64,000 bases of DNA from Chamaecyparis obtusa. Taxonomy: Eukaryota > Streptophyta > Pinopsida > Cupressales > Cupressaceae. The notes under the pieces are model-generated. The model saw only the letters and a list, made by a program, of their open reading frames with translations, made no database searches and was not told where the DNA came from. Below, piece after piece: positions 45,740 through 57,304 of the stretch; within the stretch, counting starts at the first letter, position 1; every line of letters begins with the position of its first letter. The DNA is taken from positions 433,001-497,000 of the forward strand of contig BSBK01006348.1 in assembly GCA_027943335.1 (NCBI GenBank), read 5' to 3'. Position numbers and translations under genes: made by a program.

Positions 45740-46876
45740 GGAACCCTTCAGGGGCAAAGGATCATTGTGATGCTTGATAGCGGGGCCACCCTTAATTTTA
45801 TAAACTCATCCTTGGTGAAGAGAAGAGGTCTTCCTACAGAGGCTCACGCAGGTTTCCAAGTCAAGGTCACCAGAGGAACACTCTTACCTTGCACACACCT
45901 GGTTCCCCAACTGAGTATCACCATGGCTAATCACACTGCGATAGAGGATTTATTTTTAGTAGACCTGGATGATATAGAGGTTATTCTGGGCATACAATGG
46001 ATCGAGTCCCTGGATGAATACACACAGAGCTTCAAACGGATGGATTTTACTTTTGTGGCCAAAGGAAAGAAAGTTGTTCTCCGAGGGATGGCTAATGAGG
46101 GTCCCAAGGAAGTTTCCGCACAACGGATGGAGGCCATTTTCCGGCATGATGACCTAGCATGGGCTGCACACTACTTTGTTTCGGCAGAACCAGCTGAAGG
46201 ACAACGAATGCAACCCCAGGATTCTGATCTACAGGGTATCCTGAGTACCCATGATAAAGTTTTTGCAGACATTCCTCCTGGCATACCACCCCATCATGGG
46301 TTTGAGCATACCAGTAAATTGGAAGCTGGCGCCAAACCAGTTATCACCATGCCATACTGCCATCCCAAGAAATTCAAAGATAAGATTGAGCAGATGATTC
46401 AGGAGCTACTCGAGAAGGGATGGATCCATCCGAGTTCTATCCCTTTTGCATCATTAGTAGTATTGGTGAAAAAGAAAGATGGAACATTACGCATGTGTGT
46501 GGACTATCATGCATTGAATAAGAAGACAATAAAAAATAGATATCCTATTCCCAGGATCGATGAATTGTTAGATGAATTGCATGGTGCAATTTATTTTTCT
46601 AAAATAGATCTTTATTCCGGATACAATCAGACCCGCATGATGGAAGATGTGGAGAAGACAACTTTTCATTGTCACTACGGGCATTATGAGTTCCTGGTCA
46701 TGCCATTCGGATTAACGAACGCACCAGCTACTTTCAAATCTTGCATGAATCGCATCTTCAACAAACAATTGCATAAGTACTTGCTGGTATTTTTTGACGA
46801 CATCCTTATTTATAGTAAAACCTGGGAAGAACACCTGAGACAGTTGGATGAAGTCCTTGAGATCATGGAGGCTTAG
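45740..46876 (+). pseudogene. G protease and reverse transcriptase
   Basis: Protease site VMLDSGATLNFI (45767 on) and [39 protein letters not shown] (Arg-Glu replaced by His-Ala), [34 protein letters not shown] and the catalytic [11 protein letters not shown]. One residue is missing in RMMEDVEKT compared with H. The frame ends at TAG 46874-46876, probably a former CAG. Confidence 0.88.
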
Positions 46877-47605
46877 TCCTTGTTCGCCAAGCAATCCAAC
46901 TGCGAATTCGGGATGACAAAAATATTGTACCTAGGGCACGTAGTCAGTAAACATGGAGTACAGGTCCAGCAGGAGAAGATACAAGCTATACTTGACTGGC
47001 CTCCACCAAAATCACTCTCTGAGTTGTGAGGCTTCTTTGGATTGTGCAGTTATTACCAGAGGTTTGTAAAAGGATTCTCTCAGCTCAGTGCACCATTAAC
47101 AGATCTGACTAACAAGGGGTCCTTCCAATGGAATGAAAAGGCACAACACACTTTTGATAAGATAAAAGAAATAATGAGCACTTGCCCAGTCCTCACCCTA
47201 CCTGATTTCACTCAACCATTCATTCTGGAATGTGATGCATCCGGAGAGGACATTGGCGCGGTCCGGATGCAGGAAAGACACCCTATAGTGTACGAAAGTC
47301 GGAATCTTACGCAAGCTGAGTGCCTATATTCCATCTACGACAAAGAGATCTTGGCCATTGTGCATGCCCTGACCAAGTTTCGACAATATTTGGTGGGTGC
47401 CAAGTTCACTGTACGTACCCATCATAACAACTTAAAATATTTCTTGGAGCAACAAGATCTGAACAAGAGGCAACAAAAATGGGTAAGTAAGATCCAGGAT
47501 TTTAATTTTGATATTGAATATGTAAAAGGGAAGAATAATGTGGTTGCAAATGCTTTGTCAAGAAAGCCGGCCATCTGCGTGTTGTCACAAATCTCAGCTG
47601 ACTAG
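46877..47605 (+). pseudogene. G RT connection and RNase H
   Basis: After the TAG the frame continues FAKQSNCEFGMTKILYLGHV, hits TGA at 47027-47029 (CGA in the ancestor), then is open from 47042: [52 protein letters not shown]. The third acidic residue is replaced (FTVRTHHNN; H has KTDHNS) and the last too (VVANALSRK; usual VVADALSR), so RNase H is catalytically dead. Confidence 0.88.
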
Positions 47606-48496
47606 AAAGAACACTTACTAGTGGACTATTCTAAAAAAATATTTGCATGTAAATTAATGGACGGCGACACTCGGGATGAGTGTTACAAGGTGGTGGATGA
47701 CATCATTTACTATAAGGATCGGATATACTTAATACCTGAGTCCAAAATGAAGCAGAAAATCCTGAAGGAAATACATGCCTCACCATTGGTCGGACACCCG
47801 AGGTTTCTCAAGACCTACAGACAGCTCAGGGAGAGGTGCACATGGAAGGGACTTAAAGATGATGTCTTGCAATACATGCGGGAATGTGTAGTATGCCAGC
47901 AAAACAAATCCAAACACACCTTACCTGCCAGACTATTACAACCCTTGCCCATACCAGAACAGAAGTGGGGTGGTATCTCCATGGACTTCATCACTGGACT
48001 TCCTAAGGTAAATGGAAGGGACTATATCTTTGTTGTAGTTGATAGGCTGACAAAATATGTACATTTCTTCGCTATCTCCTCAAATTTCCAGGCCGCACAG
48101 GTAGCCGACTTATTTTTCAGAGAAGTTTTTCGTCTGCACGGGTTACCCCGAAACATTGTTAGTCACAGGGATGGTCGGTTCCTCACCATCTTCTGGACAT
48201 AATTGTTTCAGTTGGCAGGAACAAAATTGTCACCCAGCACCAGCTACCACCCTCAAACCGATGGATAGACAAAAATTGTGAACAAATGGGTAGAAGGTTA
48301 CCTCCGGAACTACGTTTCAGCACAGCAATGGGCATGGGTCAAATGGCTGCATTTGGGAGAATATTGCTACAATACAACTTATCATACATCTATTGGGATG
48401 GCACCCTTCAAAGCACTCTACGGATACGAACCCCTTTCATTTATTGACAGGGTTCTAGGTGACAGTCGTGCACCGAGGGCAAAGGACTGGCTTTAG
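47606..48496 (+). pseudogene. G integrase
   Basis: The HHCC zinc region is ASPLVGHPRFLKTY and CVVCQQN. Core: MDFITGLPKVNGRDYIF (first Asp), then IVSHRDGRF where the catalytic Asp of IVSDRD is His. TAA at 48200-48202 (CAA in H) and TAG at 48266-48268 (CAG) follow, and VNKWVEGYLRNYVSAQQW continues to TAG at 48494. It would insert cDNA; the core is dead. Confidence 0.88.
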
Positions 48497-49055
48497 GAAG
48501 GGCAGGACATTCTCAAAGTCTTGAAGGAAAACTTACAAAATGCACAGACACAGATCTATGCTGACAGACAGCATAGAGAGAAGCTTTGAGGTAGGCGACT
48601 TAGAATATCTCAGACTCCAGCTGTACAGGCAGTCATCATTGAAAGCAAAGGGGAAAGAAAAGCTGAGGCCACGCTTTTATGGTCCTTATCGTGTAACTCG
48701 CCGTGTCGGTGAAGTTGCTTATGACCTTGAACTGCCAGAAGGGAGCTGCATCCGCAATGTCTTTCATGTTTCCTACCTGAAGAAAGCCGTGGGAAAGAAC
48801 ATTGTAGTAACCACAGACCTTCTGCCACTAAATGAAGAAGGGAAGCTCTTATTGGAACAAGTCGAGATCATTGATGTACGGGAGAAGACACTTCGGAACT
48901 ATACCCTGAAGGAATACTTGGTACGTTGGAAGCACTTGCCGCTAGACGACGCCACTTGGGAAGGTGAACACATTCTCCAACATCCGGCGTTACATTTGCT
49001 TGAGGACAAGCAAACTTTGGGACGGGAGGACTGTAATATCCCTGTCATAAAGTAA
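48497..49055 (+). pseudogene. G integrase C-terminus and chromodomain
   Basis: After a small shift the frame (48540-49055) reads LRPRFYGPYRVTRRVGEVAY and then the chromodomain-like LKEYLVRWKHLPLDDATWEG with LHLLEDKQ. The stop lies inside the 3' LTR, so the polypurine tract and LTR start are part of the coding sequence, as in H. Confidence 0.87.
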
Positions 49056-49982
49056 ACAAATTATTTTTCTTTTGTGTGTGAACCGATTGATTTACTTATC
49101 TCAGCCCCTTTTTATTTTTGTTCCGTAGGTGTTTCCCGTGTCGGCTTCTTTTGTAAACCCTCGGGAATTTCTCCGAAGGGGTATTTATGACTGGCGTGTA
49201 GGATATAATTTTCATATGTTGAGATTTGATACATTATTGTATTTTTGCGAATTCCTGTTGGGATTCTGCTATTCGCCATTTCGGAGGTGAAATACCCTCC
49301 CTATTTGGTATTCGCAATTTCAGTGGGATTCAACCCTCACCCTACTCTGCTTGTTCTCTGGTTCCGGATTTGGCAATCTAAAGCAACATTTATTATTCCA
49401 TCTTGCAAGTGTTATTGTGTGATATTAAAATCTGGAATATATTAAGGCTCACTGTGCGGCTCTCATCCCTCAGCGTACAATCACTCCATTTGGTACCGCC
49501 TCTATCTTCACTACACAGCCCCCAACAATCTACCATATGACCTTCAAGTATGGGTCTCACCTCCACCGTACGACCTCAACCGTACATCCACCATCCTTCA
49601 CAACACAACCCTTACCGTATAGCCTCCACCGTACGCCCTCCATCTTCATTGTACGACCATAGCATAAACCCCACCGTACGGCCCCCACACAACCACCATA
49701 CGGACTTGAGGCCTCACCGTACACCCCCTGCTATTCCACCGTAAGGCTGCCTCCATCCACTGTAGCTACCGTACGACATCCTTGCCATCATCGTACGGAC
49801 CTCAATTACCCCGTACAACATCTCCACTATTGTGTGCGGCCTTTGGTCAGCACTATACGGCCTTCCTGGCACCGTACGGCTTCCATACGGCCCTCCTACA
49901 GATCCTCTTCCTCCGTACAGTCCAATCTGGTTGGGCATCTGGAGGCGTGTCTTCCCATGCAACTGTGGTTGGGAACATTACA
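49032..49982 (+). repeat. 3' LTR of chromovirus G
   Basis: It starts TGTAATATCCCT and ends GGGAACATTACA. About sixteen CCGTACG-like words lie between 49470 and 49920. The open frames here are by-products of the repeats. Confidence 0.92.
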
Positions 49983-50368
49983 AAGTAAAAGAAAATGAGT
50001 AATGCACTTTCCTTTTTATATCCTCGGACTCCAATGTTAATTAGAAAATGATAAAATTTTGTCAACTGATTCATCATTTATCCTTCTTTACTTGTTTTAC
50101 TGCAACAAACTCAGTTGATACTTCAACCATGTTACATTAGCCTATCACCGAGAAGGTAATTAACCAAAGCATACTACATACTCTTTTGACCGGTTCTTTG
50201 GTCTTAGACCGGTGAGTGCTTCTCAATAATAACTTCCACTTAGTGAGAATAAATCTCACTAGTCAATCCAGGGACAGTAGCATTTCTACCTGTTCCCCCT
50301 TAAGCCCTGATGGCTTAATTTGATGAAGAAATATCATCGGTAGATGATGACTTAGTCTCTGATCTTTC
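49983..50368. other. Spacer of element D between ORF2 and ORF1
   Basis: It begins with the AAGTA duplicate, then AGAAAATGAGTAATGC, a phrase also present in element A at 1722-1737 (AGAAAATGAGTAATTC), which confirms that G split the D spacer. No ORF is seen. Confidence 0.7.
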
Positions 50369-51600
50369 TCATTCAGAGCTCTTTTCTCCCTTTTTGGACC
50401 ATATCTTCTTCATTTCTTTCTTGGTCTCTTTAGCTATGTTTCCCTTTTGTTTGGGAGTCTCATTCCTCTTGACCAGTTTTACTTGTCCTTTACCTTTGTT
50501 CATTGACCGGTTCCTGCATTCTCTGACCAGATGCCCAATCTTGTTACAATTGTAACAAGTCATGCCGGTTCCTCTCCATGGATTTACTCTTTTTCTTTTA
50601 TCCATGGGTGAACGTCAGTCAGTAGCTCTATGCCCTGATTGTCCACACATAGCGCACATATGCATGCCCCAATTTGCATTCCTATTATGGATTACCGGTC
50701 TCAGTGGACCTACACTCTTCAGCCTTATGTCCAAATTTATTGCATGCATAGAAATAGCCTTTGAAGCTTCCTCTGCTGCCACTGGACACACTGTTGGATC
50801 GTGACCAGTGCATTCCTGCAATCATTAGACTTATGACCCGGTTTGCCACAATGTTTGCAAGATGGTTTGGAGAGTCTCTTACCTTTATCTCCAGTTGGTT
50901 TCTTCTGGTCCTCCTTGATTCCTTTGAGGTTTGAGGACTCACCAGTTTCTTTGATGCCTTGGTTTTTGTAACCAAGTCCTATGGTGTCTTTGCGCCTTCT
51001 CTGAGCTTTGAGTTTCTCATCCAGCTACTCAAAACTTTCATTATATTTTCTGAGCTTTTCATTTCTCTCTTCAACAATTTTTAACTGCATCTTTAGTTTT
51101 TCAACTTCAGCAACCATTTCTCTACTTGCTTCTTCCTTATCATGCAAGTGTTCATGCATGATGGCATTCTCTTGAGTTATACCTTGCATGTCTGCTTGTA
51201 GTTGCAGTATGAGTGCATCGCTCTCTCTTAGAAAATCTTCAGCTAAGTTCCTTGTTCTCTCAGTAGTTTGTAGTGCTTCTTTAGCACTCCTTTTCTCATA
51301 CTCAACTTTTCTGCTTGCTTTGACAAGTTATGTCATTCTCAGTGCATGACCTTCCTATTCTCTTTTTAGATTAGAGACTTGATTGGTCAGTTTCTGGTTT
51401 TTTTCCATGAGTTTAGAAACTGCTTCCTCAGCTTCATCTAAACTACTCTGTTCAGATAGTTCATCTATTGTGTCTTGGCTTACACTCACCTGCAAAGTCA
51501 GTTCTTTTCTTTTTGCAAGAGATCTTCTCAGTTTGTCTTCAAGTGAAGCAATCCTTTCATTTGCTTCCTCTAACTGCTTTTGATATCGGTAACCCTCCAT
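50369..51600 (-). pseudogene. Element D ORF1, coiled coil plus CCHC knuckles (Gag-like)
   Basis: It starts at Met 51600 (MEGYRYQKQLEEANERIASL), 43 bp from the primer site. The first 200 codons are a Glu/Lys/Leu coiled coil; the tail has knuckles CKHCGKPGHKSNDC, FYACNKFGHKAEEC, CAMCGQSGHRATD and CYNCNKIGHLVREC, then a basic segment KGQVKLVKRNETPKQKGN. Stops and shifts near 50820, 51027 and 51330 break it. Same plan as A ORF1. Coiled-coil oligomerisation plus knuckles suggests RNA binding and particle assembly; this is inference. Confidence 0.75.
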
Positions 51601-51642
51601 GATTGTTACTCAAGCGGTCAAGCTTCTTTTCTTGAGAACCTT

Positions 51643-51654
51643 GCTCTTATACCA
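51643..51654 (-). other. Primer-binding site of element D
   Basis: The minus strand reads TGGTATAAGAGC, one mismatch from the initiator tRNA-Met complement, two bases from the 5' LTR. Confidence 0.8.
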
Positions 51655-51656
51655 AT

Positions 51657-52991
51657 TGTTAATCCTAACTGGTGACTGAGAGGGGGGGTGAATCAGTCAG
51701 ATCAACTTATTTAATATTTTATCCTATGAAACAAAATACAGCTACTGTGTGATAATGAAAATGTAATGCATGTTTAATTTACTTAAACAGAAATCACATA
51801 CAACTTACACAGGATTTATACATGGAAACCCTCGGCTAGAGAGAGAAAACCATAGTTGGACAGAACCCACAATCTTCACTACTGCAGTAATAAAGTTGTC
51901 CTATTAAAGGCTTACAACAACACTTGCTAGACTGCTACCCTGTGAAGGGATTTAACATAGATTGGTTAAGATCTTAACCCTGTTAGGAGTCACCTCGCCA
52001 GAGGACTTAAGAACATCAACAGAAATCACATACAACAACTTACACAGGATTTATACATGGAAATCCTCGGCTAGAGAGAGAAAACCATAGTTGGACAGAA
52101 CCCACAATCTTCACTACTGCAGTAATAAAGTTGTCCTATTAAAGGCTTACAACAACACTTGCTAGACTGCTACCTTGTCAAGGGATTTAACATAGATTGG
52201 TTAAGATCTTAACCCTGTTAGGAGTCACCTCGCCAGAGGACTCAAGAACATCAATCAAGATGTCACCTAGTTAAAGGATTTATGCAAAGGAACCTGTTAG
52301 GGTTCACCTTGATAAAGGGATTTTCACGAACTTCAAACAATAAGAAAGATGATCTTCTGTAGACACCTAATCTGTCATTCAAATCATACCTGTCATTTTC
52401 TTCGCTCAGCTTGGTTGTTCAATCTCTGTCGTTCACTCTTGGTGACTATATCCCTTTTCAAAAAACTCTTCTCTTCTGCTTTGCTATTCTACTTTATCTC
52501 TACACACTTGATTTCTCCAACAACACTAAACTTATGCATGATGATCCATATATATAATGATCCTCACAATTCAAATTTGAATTGTGGTGCCAAGCTACGA
52601 GTCCTCCAAAAAGCCGTTGTTCTGGAAGGCATGCCAAAAAGCTCGCATGCAAAACTCCAATTGTCAAACGTATCCCATTAAAACCGGATCGGATATACGA
52701 GATAGTTGGAAATCATAAAAGCACAGACCGGTAGGTCTGATACTATTGCACGGAAACCGGTGTGTTTCCGATTGAGTCATCTGCCTTCTTTAGTTCTCTA
52801 CTAGACTGGTTAGACAAGACCGGTATTGTCGTGACCGGGTTCCCTTTATGTAACCGGTTCATTTACACTGGTTACTTAGCAAGTTTGATGTTTGTCAATT
52901 GTGACTACTACCGGTTCACCACTGCTGCTCTAACATTATGACCGGTGTGTTTGATGTTTGCCAATGATGACAAATATGGATAATGGCAACA
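51657..52991 (-). repeat. 5' LTR of element D with internal duplication
   Basis: It runs TGTTAATCCTAACTGG to TAATGGCAACA. About 232 bp are duplicated in tandem (51788-52019 and 52020-52251), covering the GGAAACCC block and the TTAGGAGTCACC units, which explains its extra length over 31173-32261. Confidence 0.87.
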
Positions 52992-52996
52992 GGTCG
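52992..52996. repeat. Target-site duplication of element D (right copy)
   Basis: GGTCG, differing from GGTAG (31168-31172) at one base. Confidence 0.7.
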
Positions 52997-53723
52997 GACA
53001 GTTCAAGATTGTATTTCTCAGCGATTTCTTGAAGCTGCACACAAACTCCTGATTTCCGAGGTTCCTTAGTGAGACGGCATGTTTACCTCAAGGCTGCGTT
53101 AATTGTTGGGTGGTCTGTGATACAAGAAAGAGGGTCAGCTGTTTATTAAGAAGCAGACGCTGCCATTCCAACATCCAAGTCAAGGGACAAAGTATTGCCA
53201 AGGAGCTGCAAGCTTCACAAGGCCTGTGTTACTTCATAGAGGGGCGGCTTGTTTGACTGTTGCCGGCAATAGCAGACTGGGCATTGGAGTTTCCATTAGT
53301 AAAGGCACGTTTTGTTCAGCAGCGCCAGCGATATTTACTCAGGCCTCAACATCAAGGGAGTCCTCTTCTCAAGAGTTGTGGTTGATGCAGATATATCTTC
53401 CAGGTTCATTAAATATTCCTTAGATAAATGTTTTGCAAGCACTATAGTAGTGTTTACCGGATACACTTAGCATTGCATAAGTTTCAATAAATACTTCCAG
53501 CTTGTAATTATCTGCAATCAATAATCAGGGATAAGTCCTGCTCATAGATTGAATTGCAATTTCAATTCCTAAGTTCTGTAGTTTGTATATTTTCCAATCA
53601 TTGTATTCCATTTCTTATATGGTTGAAAAATTAAAAAGGTATATATTGTGAAAACCAAAAAATAAATCAAAAACACTGCAATCCAGCGCTTGTCGTGTAG
53701 TTAGAGCCAGCAGGGCTCTTACA
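52997..53723 (+). repeat. Solo LTR F, right part
   Basis: Continuation of 30415-31172, ending GAGCCAGCAGGGCTCTTACA followed by the GGGAC duplicate. Short open frames in it have no domain signal. Confidence 0.78.
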
Positions 53724-53728
53724 GGGAC
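53724..53728. repeat. Target-site duplication of LTR F (right copy)
   Basis: GGGAC, exact match to 30410-30414. Confidence 0.85.
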
Positions 53729-53985
53729 ACACAGGGTGCTTTGCTTGGGTAGAAAGGAGAGGAAATGACAGTGATCCAGGAGCATTTTTAAAATGGAAAT
53801 ATACCATGCTAATTACAGTTTGTGAATATTTTCAGAATTTACTAGTATGTAGCACTGTTTCTGGTGTATATGTTTTGATAGGAGTATGTGTAGGCTGTTT
53901 TGATACCAATCCCAGTCAGGAATTGTGGAAATATACGGATATATGTACATGGTCTTGTATTTTGTAGAGATGAATAGTGGTATTT
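53729..53985 (+). pseudogene. Unidentified reading frame, part 2
   Basis: Immediately after the duplicate the frame reads HTGCFAWVERRGNDSDPGAF and stays open to TAG near 53968, in phase with the segment ending at 30414. The protein is not recognised. Rising hydrophobicity toward the end may mean the true exon ended earlier. Confidence 0.35.
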
Positions 53986-54089
53986 TGTAGTACAGTATTT
54001 ATGCAACTGGCTGATTATATGTAACAGCAGGTGAAACAGTGGTATAAGGCTGTAACTACAGCAGTGGACATTTGTATGTTGATCTTATT

Positions 54090-54120
54090 ATACTTAATAA
54101 AAAAAATGAAAAAAAAAAAT
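54090..54120 (+). other. A-rich tail, possible LINE 3' end
   Basis: AATAAAAAAAATGAAAAAAAAAA is preceded by TTATTATACTT. It is the right kind of end for a plus-strand LINE or retroposed transcript that began before 30414, but no matching duplication was identified. Confidence 0.35.
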
Positions 54121-54820
54121 TGTGTATTGATTTGAAGGTTTTCAAAATTTCAAATAGCTGGGCAACTATATTCCAAGTGTTTTCAGGCACTTTGAGGATC
54201 AAACTTCCTGTCTGGCCATACGAGTCTGTTGGAGCTGGGCATGAGACTGTATTGAAAGCATTTCAGAACTGTCCTTTGCTGACCTCTGTTGCTAGCCCTT
54301 CAGAATTCACTTTTGGCATCAGGTTGAGCTAGAAAGGGTTATTGTTCAAGTGCATGATGGGTTGTTGTCAAATGGAAGGTGAGTGATGTATTTCAGATCT
54401 TCTTATGGCTTCCATGTTACTTAGCATTGAACAACAGACCTGTGGCAAGATTCATTGAATACTCAGTCCCTTGTGTCAAGGTATTTATGATATATTTTAT
54501 GTAAACATCTCTTTCACGTAAGCGAGTTTCAAGAAATATATTTTATCCCAATTATATGAACAGCAGTTGTAATGAGAAATGAATGTTAGTTTCAGACCTT
54601 TATGACATCAAAAGACATTTATCTAGTTATGTCTTAATCCATGTTAAATTTGTGAAAAAATCATTGGTAAAATTGTTTTCAAAAAAATTTAGAGGTCGTA
54701 TGTTATGGGTTCAGGTTCTTCATCCCTCATCGCTGCTATGTGATGTAGTTGTCCCTTCCCTGAACATCTATGACTCGGCTCCCATGGTTCTGTAATCATC
54801 CCTCATATATGGTGCCTTGA
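54121..54820. other. Unassigned sequence, no recognised gene
   Basis: Two short plus-strand open stretches (to 54332 with LPVWPYESVGAGHETVLKAF, and 54583-54795) are amino-acid-like in composition but match nothing I recognise. Confidence 0.3.
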
Positions 54821-55764
54821 TCAGATCGGACATCTTCAAGGAGCCAACTATTACAAAGATCGAGGATGCTCACAAGAATATTGACAAAGGCATACATCGA
54901 TTACATATTAATGGAAGACAGAAAATAATATCGATGTTAGTTGAATCACTATGAAAACTAATGCAAACATGATTAGTTAAAAATGTTAACTACCAACATC
55001 AATTAAAGAAAGTTATATAACCACTAATTGATATCTGAAAAGGCACAATTAGGACAGAAATCTATTGTCACAATAGCAGTGATATACAAGAAGACTACAG
55101 TTACATATAAGAGGGTGTGATTAAACATCTGAAGTTTATTATGCACAAACCAATCTGTGTTATGCATGCAGTATTTAGAAATTGTTAAGGAATGGTGCAA
55201 TTAAGCACGAGGAGGAAAGGTGATTAGGAAGAGACATGAATCATGTCCTTTCAACATGACTAGTCATTCCAAATACCCAATATAAGATATTAAGAAGGCA
55301 TTCCCAATCATTCACTCGGCATCATCGAATTTGGAAACTCATTTGTTTCTTATCCTTAATTGGATCTGCTCTTGTGAGCATCAGCCTACTTGGCTAAATC
55401 GGTTGCAAATGCATAACTTTATATCTGAGACAGCACCATTGATTGCAAGGTAAAATAGCATAAATCAGACAGAGCATCAGAATTATTTTTGCAATTTAAT
55501 ATATCAAGATCAGAAAAAGCAACTATATTGCTATAAGCGATAATACGGATCAGATATTGCACGGTTTAAGTGATCCTATCAAAGACAGCAATCCATATTG
55601 CTACAAGCAATATTATATTATATCTCATTGCATATTTCAATGCCATATTTGATATAGCAAGAAATCCTAAGTGATCATTGCACTAAGTGCAATTACATCA
55701 ATTCACTTAAGCATCCGCTTAGTTATATAGATATCAAAGATAACAAGTGGCATTGATAGTTGTC

Positions 55765-55822
<58 letters not shown>

Positions 55823-55919
55823 CAATTACACAAGTTTATAGAAAAATCAGATATTGTAATTCTTAGGAATTAAAGTAATTGTCCCACAATCCCTAGTTAT
55901 CCTAAAAGGGGACGTTACA
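54821..55919 (-). repeat. Gypsy-type LTR remnant J with TA microsatellite
   Basis: The right end AAAGGGGACGTTACA matches the LTR ends of B and H (GGGGACATCACA, GGGGACATTACA). Gag text follows on the minus strand at 55976. The left end could not be fixed. Confidence 0.5.
55767..55819. repeat. (TA)n microsatellite
   Basis: About 26 uninterrupted TA units. Confidence 0.95.
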
Positions 55920-55975
55920 AGTTCCTTATAATTGAAACACAACTTTTTCCTTCAAAGCTCATTCTTAGTGAATTC

Positions 55976-56560
55976 TTATTGACTTGCCTTTGGAGGTAAT
56001 AGATTAGGTTGTGAAAGAAATTTCCTTAGTTGTTCAGGTGGTGTGTTCTTTGAGGACATGCTCTTATACATAGAAACTTCCAACCTCAATGCCTTTTGAA
56101 TTGCACCTTGTAGAGATGTAGGGTCGAGAATGCTCACCAGGCCCCAAAGTGACTCCATCAAACCCTCAATGAACAAATAAATGAATCTTTCCTCAGGAAC
56201 ATCCATCACCATGACTGAAATTCTGCTGCATAGTTCTCTACGGATCCCTGCTACCTCAATTGTGTTAATTCTTTGAAACACCTCTCCAGATGGTTTTGAT
56301 TAAATTTATCTATAAGTCTATAAAAAGATTTGGCATATGTCACAATACATTGATGTCCTTGTGTTACAATTCCATGATGCCACCACTCATGTGCAATCCC
56401 ATCCAAATGAAAAATAGAAATCTTAATGGCCTCCTCTTCAAACATAGGACTAACTGAGAGATACACATCCAATTTTTGGACTCAAGCTCTCACTGTGACT
56501 CTTGAAACATCAAAGGAATAAAATATATCTTTCTAACTTCCTCTCTTGCCTTTAATTTGC
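55976..56560 (-). pseudogene. Gypsy Gag fragment J
   Basis: The minus strand encodes VQKLDVYLSVSPMFEEEAIK, LDGIAHEWWHHGIVTQG and LFIEGLMESLWGLVSILDP, clearly homologous to Gag of G and H. TGA replaces the Trp of RAWVQKL, and a shift lies near 56265. Protease and pol are absent; the fragment sits directly beside an LTR-type end, so the interior was deleted or lost. Confidence 0.8.
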
Positions 56561-57304
56561 CTTCTTATATATTCCTTTGACTTCAATAGGCACAACCCTT
56601 CATTCCTGTCCTTTGTCCTTTAAAATAAATATAATTTAATTTGTTATTATTTCTTTAAGAAGAATAGCAGGTGTAAGAACATAACCCATGATTTAGTTGA
56701 TATGTACCACCTTCTAGATATCAATATGCTTTAACAAGGGACCCATTGTTTCTTATTAGTTTGTGTAGTGTATGACCAAAATTCAGCAGCTGCTCCAAGG
56801 GAATGTTAAGATTTTAATTTGGTAATTTAGGCAGGGAAATTACGGAATCATTAGGCTTTAAAAAATGACTTAGTTTTCTCCTTATTTCAAATCCACTGTG
56901 GACATGTGCTGAGCCATATATGTCTTTGCATTCCTGCAATATTTATTTTTATGTTGTTATTGTAAATGACAAATTTTTTTGCAAACCATGAAAAATGTAG
57001 TTATTTCTACTGACTTAACCCTATAGGTAGAAAAACTGAAATAGTTTGGTTTCTTATAGTATAAGATATTGTGTCTTGGTGATTTACTTATTAGGTAGAT
57101 GAGTATGTCCAATAATTTTCTCCCTACATCAGGTTTAGTACAAGAAATCAGTCTAAATTGTAAGTGTTCTGAATGAAATGCATCTACAGTTACTATGTCT
57201 GAACTTTCTGATTTATCAATGAACAAAAATGACTACAATAGGTAAAGGAATAAAACCAAGAACAAATAAAACTATATGCCATTATGCAAGATTAGCTAGC
57301 TTAC
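56561..57304 (-). other. Intronic sequence left of the last visible LRR exon
   Basis: No LRR or kinase exon is seen. The 57304-57300 CTTAC is the donor of the preceding exon. Confidence 0.5.

Larger units (their letters stand above)
43459..49982 (+). mobile_element. Chromovirus G, complete Gypsy element nested in D
   Basis: LTRs of about 0.95 kb (43459-44401, 49032-49982) with exact AAGTA flanks, PBS at 44403-44414 and polypurine tract GGGACGGGAGGA at 49019-49030. Gag-protease-RT-RNase H-integrase-chromodomain run on the plus strand. The LTRs differ at more sites than those of H, so G is older. Catalytic residues of RNase H and integrase are replaced and about seven stops are present. Confidence 0.94.
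31173..52991 (-). mobile_element. Element D, two-ORF LTR element without pol, carrying nested G and H
   Basis: The LTRs are at 31173-32261 and 51657-52991, the minus-strand PBS at 51643-51654 and polypurine tracts at 32262-32450. After removing chromoviruses H and G (with one target-site copy each), about 7.8 kb remain. The interior encodes only ORF1 (coiled coil and CCHC knuckles, 50369-51600) and ORF2 (about 1,100 codons, split at 33617/41140). No protease, RT, RNase H or integrase is found between the LTRs. It is the full-length relative of A. By size and lack of pol it would be grouped with large retrotransposon derivatives, but long conserved ORFs are unusual for those. Confidence 0.85.

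Noticed and set aside
56957..57226. Possible next exon of the LRR gene
   Set aside because: No LRR pattern and no matching splice sites.
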